Shown here: one piece after another, positions 43,918 to 50,754 of the stretch
Position numbering within the stretch: the stretch's first letter is position 1
Layout of the letters: the number at the start of each line of letters is the position of its first letter
Assembly (NCBI GenBank): GCA_964532875.1
Contig: CAZHIZ010000001.1
Location: forward strand, 12,851-76,850
DNA length: 64,000 nucleotides
Direction: 5' to 3'
Source of the DNA: Caldithrix sp964532875
GTDB taxonomy: Bacteria > Calditrichota > Calditrichia > Calditrichales > Calditrichaceae
Translations under genes and position numbers: made by a program
Notes under the pieces: model-generated
Seen by the model: the letters and a program-made list of their open reading frames with translations, nothing else
Databases searched by the model: none
Told to the model about the DNA's origin: nothing

Positions 43918-46740
43918 ATGCGAAGAACTTTTGCTTATTTAATGGTAGGAATGTTCCTTTTGTTAAGCGTACATTCCGTTTTTTCGGGTACGCTCAAAAT
44001 CCTTTTAGTGGATGATGATAATTATTCCAGTCCGGATCATCTGCCCTACATCGAACAGGCCATTACCGATGCCGGTTACACCTACGATCTGTTCAATGCA
44101 CAGGATAGCGCCCGTTCGCCCGATGCGGCTCTCATGTCGCAGTACAATCTGGTGTTCTGGTACAATGCCAATGACGGTGTGGGCGGTTATTTTTGGGACG
44201 GCCGCGACACCGTAAATACCCAGATCGTTTCCTATTTAAATCAGGGCGGCTGGATGTGGATCATGGGCAACGACATTATTTACGATCGATACGGCGGCGC
44301 TCCGGATACGTTTTCTACCGGCGATTTTTTGTACGATTATTTCGGTTTGCAGCGCTACGACGTACAATCCAAAAAAGATGACGGCGGAAGCGGTGTGCCC
44401 ATGCTCATTCGCGTGCCCGGGCAGGATGTGGCTTCGGCTCCGGACACCATTCGGTGGAAATATTCCGGCCTGTATTATGTGGACGGTTGTACGCTGCGCC
44501 CGGAAGCACAGGCCGTGTACAACATGGGCGACGATTCCTACGTTCTGGCCGGTTACACGTCCGCTTCGTTTTACGATAACGGAACGTTCAAAGCGTTCGG
44601 CTGCTATTTTGATGCCTATTACATTAAACCGGAGGAAGACCGCACCACCTTGTTCAAAAGCGTTTTGGATTATTTCGCCTCACAATTGGCGCCGACTTTT
44701 CCCCCGACGGAATTTTCTTTGCAGCAACCGGAGAACGGACGTTGGTTTGCCGTAGGCCAGGCCGATGATTTCGTGCATTTTAGTTGGGAGAAAAGCAGTG
44801 ACCCGGACGGGACACCCGTAATCTATCGCTTGTATTTGGGAACCACGGCGGATGTCTCGGAAAGTTCAGTTCTGGAAATGGATACTTCGGCCACGGCGGT
44901 GGATATTTCGAATCGTGATTTGCAAAATTTAGTGGCCGTCGGCGATACGCTTCACCTGTATTGGAGCGTGCGGGCTAAAGACGGAGAGGGCGAAACCACC
45001 TGGGCCAGCGATACATTTGCCGTTACTCTGGTGAATATCGAAAATCAGCCACCGAGCGCGTTTCATTTGCAGCAACCGGAAGACGGTGCCTCGTACGCGG
45101 TTACCAATATGACGGATAGTTTGGTGTTCTCATGGCAAAGCAGTAACGATCCGGAAGGCGGGACGTTGCAGCAGACCTTTTACTATTGGAGCAGCGGAGA
45201 AGGCGCCTTTCACGAAATGCTTTCTGTGCCCCAGGGGGAACATTCCGCTGCTCTGAGCAACGAACGCTTGCTTTCTTTGCTCGGCGGACAGGATAGCCTG
45301 CGCCTGCTGTGGACAGTGGTAGCAAGTGATGTCTTTGGCGCCGAAACCGCTGCCGATACGTTTGCCGTGGTCATCATCAATCAATACAATGTGATTACTC
45401 AGGGCCCTGAGTTGCAATATCCGGTGAATCATCATCATTTCTTTTTCCGTCAGGGCGGAGCCGCCGAACTGCATTTTTCATGGAAACCGGCTCAGGCCTA
45501 TCACAATCCTTTGTACACCGTGAAAGTTCGGGACGAAGCCGATAATGTCGTGTTGCAAAGCGATACCACGGGCACAGAGACAACGCTGAATTTTGCTCCC
45601 GTGCTTGATGCCCTCACGGCCGATACGGTGAACTTCACGTGGAATGTAACCGCCTCTCTGACCGATTCGGTCCATCAAATGGCCGTTAACGGGCCTTACA
45701 CTCTTACCTTCGTGCGTCAGGTGGCCAAAGTAATGGTGGTGTTCGATGACAACCACACCAATCACAACGATATCATTCGGGATGCTTTGAACGATCTTAA
45801 TCTGGATTACACGGATTTTGATTGCGGAAACGACGGCAGCGATCTCCCGGCCCAGATTCCCACTTTTGATCAACTGAAAGCAAACGATCTCGTTTTTTGG
45901 TTCACGGGCAATGACGGCAAGGGATTGGCCCTGTGGAACGGACACGACACGTTAAACACGGATTTGCAGCACTATCTGGATAACGGTGGCAAATTATGGG
46001 TGGCCGGAATCGACTTCTTGTACGATTTGTACGGCGGCGCGCCGGATACGTTTCAGGCCGGTGATTTCGTCTTCGATTATTTGGGCATTAGCAGTTACGA
46101 CGCCCAGTCCAAAAAGGACGACGGTGGTAAAGGGTTACCAATGGCCATTTTAGACCGCAATGATGCCCCGCAGGGTTTGGAGAGCATCGACACCTTGCTC
46201 TGGAAATACAGCACTCTGTGGTACGTGGATGCCATTACCCCGGTGGAAGGCGCCAAGGTGGTCTATCGTATGGGGCCGGCCGATTATGCTCTGGCCGGTG
46301 ATCCGGTTTTTATCTGTTACCAGACGCCGGATTTCCTGACTTTGACCACGACCTTTAATCCGCGGCAGTTTAAGGAAGACGAGCATCGTAAAATGTTAAA
46401 GCACTTTTTGTTCGACGGATTGAACTGGATGCAACGGCAAACCTTAACCGCTCTGCCCGGCAAAGAGACCGTCCTACCCACGGCTTTTACCATCAGCCAG
46501 AATTTTCCCAATCCGTTTAATCCCACAACGTCGATTCCCGTGGCCTTACCGGCAACAGGAAAGGTGGCCTTAACGATTTACAACGTTCTTGGGCAAAAGA
46601 TTGTGCAAAAGGAATATCGCCTAAGTGCCGGCCGTCATCTGCTCAGGGTAAACGGCTTGAATATGGCATCCGGGATTTATTATTATCAGGTCACTTTCAA
46701 GAAACATTCTCTTACGGGTAAGATGATTTTGCTCAAATAA
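43918..46740 (+). CDS. T9SS-secreted protein with two VDDDN domains flanking FN3/cadherin-like repeats
   Basis: A 940-aa secreted protein. After a signal peptide (FAYLMVGMFLLLSVHSVF) residues 26-260 form a Rossmann-like or glutaminase-like domain starting KILLVDDDNYSSPDHL, with IMGNDIIYDRYGGAPDTF and YYVDGCTLRPEAQAVYNMG. Residues 265-600 are beta-sandwich repeats (FSLQQPENGRWFAVGQ; FHLQQPEDGASYAV; ELQYPVNHHHFFFRQGG). Residues 604-835 are a second copy (KVMVVFDDNHTNHNDI ... WYVDAITPVEGAKVVYRMG). The tail is a T9SS signal (NFPNPFNPTTSIPVAL, ending GKMILLK). AAAGGAGAAAAG precedes the ATG at 43918. Role unknown; probably cell-surface. Confidence 0.82.
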   Translation: MRRTFAYLMVGMFLLLSVHSVFSGTLKILLVDDDNYSSPDHLPYIEQAITDAGYTYDLFNAQDSARSPDAALMSQYNLVFWYNANDGVGGYFWDGRDTVNTQIVSYLNQGGWMWIMGNDIIYDRYGGAPDTFSTGDFLYDYFGLQRYDVQSKKDDGGSGVPMLIRVPGQDVASAPDTIRWKYSGLYYVDGCTLRPEAQAVYNMGDDSYVLAGYTSASFYDNGTFKAFGCYFDAYYIKPEEDRTTLFKSVLDYFASQLAPTFPPTEFSLQQPENGRWFAVGQADDFVHFSWEKSSDPDGTPVIYRLYLGTTADVSESSVLEMDTSATAVDISNRDLQNLVAVGDTLHLYWSVRAKDGEGETTWASDTFAVTLVNIENQPPSAFHLQQPEDGASYAVTNMTDSLVFSWQSSNDPEGGTLQQTFYYWSSGEGAFHEMLSVPQGEHSAALSNERLLSLLGGQDSLRLLWTVVASDVFGAETAADTFAVVIINQYNVITQGPELQYPVNHHHFFFRQGGAAELHFSWKPAQAYHNPLYTVKVRDEADNVVLQSDTTGTETTLNFAPVLDALTADTVNFTWNVTASLTDSVHQMAVNGPYTLTFVRQVAKVMVVFDDNHTNHNDIIRDALNDLNLDYTDFDCGNDGSDLPAQIPTFDQLKANDLVFWFTGNDGKGLALWNGHDTLNTDLQHYLDNGGKLWVAGIDFLYDLYGGAPDTFQAGDFVFDYLGISSYDAQSKKDDGGKGLPMAILDRNDAPQGLESIDTLLWKYSTLWYVDAITPVEGAKVVYRMGPADYALAGDPVFICYQTPDFLTLTTTFNPRQFKEDEHRKMLKHFLFDGLNWMQRQTLTALPGKETVLPTAFTISQNFPNPFNPTTSIPVALPATGKVALTIYNVLGQKIVQKEYRLSAGRHLLRVNGLNMASGIYYYQVTFKKHSLTGKMILLK

Positions 46741-46758
46741 TGACGCATGGTTCCCGAT

Positions 46759-46794
46759 CCCTCGCATGCAAATGAGGTGTGCGGGGGATTTTAT
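46759..46794 (+). terminator. Terminator after the two-domain T9SS protein
   Basis: CCCTCGCA (46759-46766) pairs with TGCGGGGG (46780-46787, one G-T pair) and is followed by ATTTTATTT. It separates the preceding gene from the orphan sorting-domain frame. Confidence 0.6.
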
Positions 46795-46798
46795 TTGG

Positions 46799-47158
46799 AT
46801 GAAACGGTTCTTGTTAAGAAAAGTGCCAAACTGGTGGTCGCTAACGGTGCCGATTTTAAGGTTAATAATGGCAGCTGAACTGTTTGAAAGTATATGCCGC
46901 TTTCGGCTGTACCAGAATTATCCCAATCCGTTTAACAGCGTCACAAGCGTTAAATTTGACTTGCCTTTTATCAGCGATGTGGAATTAACCGTATTTAATG
47001 TGCTCGGTCAACAAATCATCAAGGTGAAAAAGGCGCAGCTTGCAGCGGGAAGTCACGTCATCCGTCTGGATATGAATCGGCAGGCTTCGGGTCTCTATTT
47101 TTATCGTCTTAAAGCCGGACGCCGGAAAGCCATTAAAAAACTTTTGTTAGTTAAGTGA
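46799..47158 (+). CDS. Orphan T9SS sorting-domain protein, probable gene remnant
   Basis: Up to 119 aa. The last 85 residues are a complete T9SS sorting domain (RLYQNYPNPFNSVTSVKFDL, LTVFNVLGQQIIKVKK, SGLYFYRLKAG, ending IKKLLLVK). Ahead of it is only a short, basic, tryptophan-containing stretch (MKRFLLRKVPNWWSLTVPIL) with no clear cargo domain and a poor signal peptide. A terminator lies directly upstream. It is either the 3' end of a degraded T9SS-substrate gene or a spare cassette for recombination. The start could also be 46868 (MAAELFES). Confidence 0.55.
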   Translation: MKRFLLRKVPNWWSLTVPILRLIMAAELFESICRFRLYQNYPNPFNSVTSVKFDLPFISDVELTVFNVLGQQIIKVKKAQLAAGSHVIRLDMNRQASGLYFYRLKAGRRKAIKKLLLVK

Positions 47159-47241
47159 AGCTTTTATTAAATTGTAAAGCATTTGCGGATTTTAAAATGG
47201 TGTCGTTTCGTCAAAGAATTAACAGGAAAGGATTTTAGTGC

Positions 47242-48618
47242 ATGACCCGAACAACAGTGGATTTGGAAAAGATTGCGCAAGGTAAAACGATTGAATTCAT
47301 CGATTTGAAAGTTTGTGACCTGCAAGGACGCTTACACCATTTGTCGTTGCCCTATTCCGAAAAAACCATGCAAATTTTAATGCAAGACGGAGTCGGGTTC
47401 GACGGTTCCAGTTACGGATTTAAACGCGTGGAAAACAGCGATATGATCATGAAACCCGATTTAGAGACCTGCATGATCGATCCCTTCCGGCAGGCCGTAA
47501 CGCTGAGTTGTTTTACCAGAATATTCAATACCGATGCCCATAATACACCCTATCGCTACGATCTGCGCAACATGGCCCAACGCGCCGAACAGTTGCTGCA
47601 AAAATACGGCATTGCCCACGCCTCCATGTGGGGGCCGGAATTTGAATTCTATATTATGAAAAATGTGGAATTCAAAACGGCGGCTCATCATGCTTACATT
47701 AAGATCGATTGCGAAGAGGATTTTAGCGCCAACGGGTATCACATTGCCAATCCTTCGGATTTGTACGACGATTTCAGGGACGAAGCTTCCCGTTTATTGC
47801 TAAAAGCCGGCATTCCGGTAAAATATCATCATCACGAGGTGGGCAATTGCGGGCAGCAGGAAATCGAAACCTTTTTTAATCCTTTGCTTAAAACTTCGGA
47901 CAATATTTTGCTTACCAAATACATCCTGCACAATTTAGCGGCGGAAAAGGAACTGCGTGTTACGTTTATGCCCAAGCCCATTTACAAACAGGCCGGATCC
48001 GGCATGCACGTGCACACCTTTTTGGTAGATGAAAACGGAAAGAATCGTTTTTATGCCCGGGAAGGGTATGCGCATCTCAATCAAACCGCTTTGTATTACA
48101 TCGGCGGTGTGCTCAAACACGCACCGGCTTTAAGTGCGCTCACCAATCCCACTACCAATTCCTACAAACGTTTGGTGCCGGGGGTCGAAGCACCCACAGC
48201 CATCAACTTCGGCCAGGCCAATCGCGCTAGTTGCGTGCGCATTCCGCGTTACGTCAAGGATCCCCAGCAGACGCGCTTCGAATACCGCCCGCCGGATGCT
48301 ATGGCCAATCCTTACCTGGCTTTGACGGCCATTCTGTTAGCCGGAATCGACGGGGTCATCAACAAAATCGATCCGATTAAAGAGGGTTTCGGCCCGTACG
48401 AAGCGGATGACTATAATCCCAAAATCGAAATGCACTACTTGCCCTTCAGTTTAAACGCCGCTCTGGAAGCTCTGGAAAAAGATTACCAGTTCCTGTTGCG
48501 CGACGGGATTTTCGATATCGAACTTATTGAACACTGGATTAAAGTGAAAAACGATGAATTCAATCGGGTTTCCAACTGGCCCAATCCGGTGGAATATCGT
48601 CTGTATTTTGATATGTAA
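47242..48618 (+). CDS. glnA: Glutamine synthetase (type I)
   Basis: A 458-aa cytoplasmic enzyme making glutamine from glutamate, ammonia and ATP. Family motifs: GVGFDGSSYGFKRVENSDM, the metal-site GPEFEFYIM, EVGNCGQQEIETFF, ATP-site MPKPIYKQAGSGMHVH, glutamate flap NPTTNSYKRLVPGVEAP and RFEYRPPDAMANPYLA. The adenylylation-loop tyrosine found in enterobacterial enzymes (NLYDLPPEE) is absent, replaced by NPKIEMHYLPFSL, so control by adenylylation is unlikely. AGGAAAGG precedes the start. It is a single gene with a strong terminator, embedded among T9SS-substrate genes. Confidence 0.95.
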   Translation: MTRTTVDLEKIAQGKTIEFIDLKVCDLQGRLHHLSLPYSEKTMQILMQDGVGFDGSSYGFKRVENSDMIMKPDLETCMIDPFRQAVTLSCFTRIFNTDAHNTPYRYDLRNMAQRAEQLLQKYGIAHASMWGPEFEFYIMKNVEFKTAAHHAYIKIDCEEDFSANGYHIANPSDLYDDFRDEASRLLLKAGIPVKYHHHEVGNCGQQEIETFFNPLLKTSDNILLTKYILHNLAAEKELRVTFMPKPIYKQAGSGMHVHTFLVDENGKNRFYAREGYAHLNQTALYYIGGVLKHAPALSALTNPTTNSYKRLVPGVEAPTAINFGQANRASCVRIPRYVKDPQQTRFEYRPPDAMANPYLALTAILLAGIDGVINKIDPIKEGFGPYEADDYNPKIEMHYLPFSLNAALEALEKDYQFLLRDGIFDIELIEHWIKVKNDEFNRVSNWPNPVEYRLYFDM

Positions 48619-48647
48619 TTTCAGCCTGAAAAAATTTAATCTGTCGG

Positions 48648-48684
48648 ATCAGGCACAATGCCGCGCGGTTGTGCCTGATTTTAT
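48648..48684 (+). terminator. Terminator of glnA
   Basis: An 11-bp perfect stem ATCAGGCACAA / TTGTGCCTGAT (48648-48658 and 48669-48679) with a 10-base loop, followed by TTTTATT, 30 bp after the glnA stop. Confidence 0.85.
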
Positions 48685-48721
48685 TCCTTAAAAATAAGCC
48701 GTCAACTTTCTCATTTTTCTT

Positions 48722-48750
48722 TTGACATAATTAATCTTTTTTATTAAAAT
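48722..48750 (+). promoter_or_regulatory. Strong sigma70-type promoter upstream of the FG-GAP protein
   Basis: TTGACA (48722-48727), a 17-base spacer and TAAAAT (48745-48750). The 187-bp AT-rich leader that follows (to 48937) contains ATAAAATAG at 48763 and 48862 and an AAAGGAGGTG ribosome-binding site; no gene is seen in it. Confidence 0.65.
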
Positions 48751-48937
48751 ACAAATAAGCGAATAAAATAGAATTTTAAATATGTTTTATTTAATTCCAA
48801 AATCTACTACAAGTGCTTTTTTCCTGTTCCGATTGCATGTTTACGGAAATAAATACAAAAAATAAAATAGAAAACAGAATTTTTAATAGTTCATTACAAT
48901 TCATAGTACTATTTTTTCATCAATTAAAGGAGGTGTT

Positions 48938-50641
48938 ATGAGGGGTTTATTTACTATCCTAACTATCTTGTTTTTTACTTTCTGTCTGACGGCTTCGTTG
49001 CAGGCGCAGGATCCGGATTACGTGGCCGACGGGTACAGCAAAGTATTGACGATCAACAAGTTCGAGAATGCCACGCATTGGCCGATTGTAGCTGACGAAG
49101 TTCATGCCGGATTCGATTTGGACAAAGACGGCAATCAGGAATTTATCGTTTTGGCCGACAATTCCGATCCCAACGGCCCGACCGGTGCCGGTTGGGAAGA
49201 TGGACACTCTATTTTCGTCTATGAATGGAATCCCACCAGCAGTCAGTATGAACTCATGTGGTCATGGGCCGACACGTCATTAAAGACGGGCGGTGCCAGT
49301 TTCCCCACGATGGCCGTAACCGATTTGGATGGTGACGGTAACCAGGAAATCACACTGGGTATGCCCAGTGGTTCCGGATGGCCTGCACCCGATGTAAGCC
49401 CGACGGTTTTCTATGTCTTCGAATTTGGAGATGAAGGTTTGCCCACCGAGCCTACTGCCACCTGGACGGCAGAAACTGGGCCCGGTTCCAATACGCGTCC
49501 TTCGGCCATGGCAGCTGCCGATATTGACGGTGACGGACAGGAAGAAGTGGCCGTAGCTTTTCGTAAATTCAGCGATGCCGGTACGAACGACGCTTTAATG
49601 ATCTTCTCGCTGGATGGGGAGTTCATGGGCGATTTTACCCAGTTCAAGATCGAGATGATCGACACGACCGGTGACTGGGGCAGTGTGTATGCTGCTGACA
49701 TTACGGACTTGGACAATGACGGCAATTTGGAAGCCTATTTTTCCACGGATTACCACACCATTTATGAAGCGACCGGCCCCGATTCTTACAAATTGTATTA
49801 CGAAGAAAAACCCAAATACGGTCCCTGGACGATTCAGGCCACGGCTCAATGGGATATTGATGGCGACGGTACCAATGAACTTGTTTTCGGAAAAACAAAC
49901 GGTTCGTTGTGCATTTTGCACGGAATCAAAGATTTGGCCAACATCGACTCCACCAACGAAGCATTAATCAAGGAAGTGGAACCCGGTGGTTGCCGCGGGT
50001 TAACCGTTGGCGATTATGACGGTGACGGCAAGACCGATATTTTTATGGGCGGCAATTATGCGGGTAGTGTATGGCGCATCAAATACAAAGGTGGCGATAT
50101 TACCGATTCCTCCAGCTATTCGTTTGAAAAGGTCTTCCAGGACACTACACCCAGCGGCGGTGCACGTGTTTATTCGGTTTCATTTCCCGGTGACTATCTT
50201 TCCACCAAAGAAGGCGGCAGCAAGGTTAACGACATGAATAAAAACGGTCAGCCGGAATTGTTGATTGCCTACGAAGACGGCGATTCTCTGCAAAATTGGA
50301 TTGTCATGCTCGAAGGTAACGGCGTAACGGGTATTGAATTGAATCCTGGTGAACAGGTTTTGAATACCTACACCTTGAATCAAAATTATCCCAACCCGTT
50401 CAACCCCACGACGGCCATTTCTTTTACCATTCCCAAGGCCCAACATATTTCTCTGAAGATTTACAACATGCTCGGTCAGGAAGTGAAGACCTTGGTTGAT
50501 GACGATTTGAATCCCGGAAGCTATTCCAAAGTTTGGGACGGCACCAATAATATGGGACAGAATGTGCCCAGCGGGGTTTATGTGTATACCTTGCAAGCCG
50601 GTCAGCATAAACTGAGTAAAAAGATGACGCTGATACGCTAA
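48938..50641 (+). CDS. T9SS-secreted FG-GAP/VCBS-repeat protein
   Basis: A 567-aa secreted protein: signal peptide (LTILFFTFCLTASLQAQ), then calcium-binding propeller blades with repeated DxDxDG loops at about residues 60 (DLDKDGNQE), 128 (DLDGDGNQE), 193 (DIDGDGQEE), 256 (DLDNDGNLE), 306 (DIDGDGTNE) and 360 (DYDGDGKTD), an integrin-alpha/VCBS-like seven-bladed fold. The C-terminal T9SS signal is NYPNPFNPTTAISFTI, LKIYNMLGQEVKTLVD, ending KKMTLIR. AAAGGAGGTG lies just ahead of the ATG. Strong promoter, own terminator: likely an abundant surface protein involved in adhesion. Ligand unknown. Confidence 0.85.
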   Translation: MRGLFTILTILFFTFCLTASLQAQDPDYVADGYSKVLTINKFENATHWPIVADEVHAGFDLDKDGNQEFIVLADNSDPNGPTGAGWEDGHSIFVYEWNPTSSQYELMWSWADTSLKTGGASFPTMAVTDLDGDGNQEITLGMPSGSGWPAPDVSPTVFYVFEFGDEGLPTEPTATWTAETGPGSNTRPSAMAAADIDGDGQEEVAVAFRKFSDAGTNDALMIFSLDGEFMGDFTQFKIEMIDTTGDWGSVYAADITDLDNDGNLEAYFSTDYHTIYEATGPDSYKLYYEEKPKYGPWTIQATAQWDIDGDGTNELVFGKTNGSLCILHGIKDLANIDSTNEALIKEVEPGGCRGLTVGDYDGDGKTDIFMGGNYAGSVWRIKYKGGDITDSSSYSFEKVFQDTTPSGGARVYSVSFPGDYLSTKEGGSKVNDMNKNGQPELLIAYEDGDSLQNWIVMLEGNGVTGIELNPGEQVLNTYTLNQNYPNPFNPTTAISFTIPKAQHISLKIYNMLGQEVKTLVDDDLNPGSYSKVWDGTNNMGQNVPSGVYVYTLQAGQHKLSKKMTLIR

Positions 50642-50656
50642 GCGTAACTCTGGAGA

Positions 50657-50686
50657 AAAAAGGGAGATTTTTTCTCCCTTTTTTTT
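50657..50686 (+). terminator. Terminator of the FG-GAP protein gene
   Basis: AAAAAGGGAGA / TCTCCCTTTTT stem (50657-50667 and 50673-50683) with a 5-base loop and a continuing T-run. Confidence 0.85.
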
Positions 50687-50754
50687 GTGCTTGGTGTTTT
50701 TTTGTTTAACATATTCCTCTGCCAAAATTTGAGGTGTGTTAGGAGGTAATTTTA

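Noticed and set aside
46766..46798. ATG at 46766 as start of the sorting-domain frame
   Set aside because: It lies inside a terminator stem (46759-46787); starts at 46799 or 46868 are more likely.
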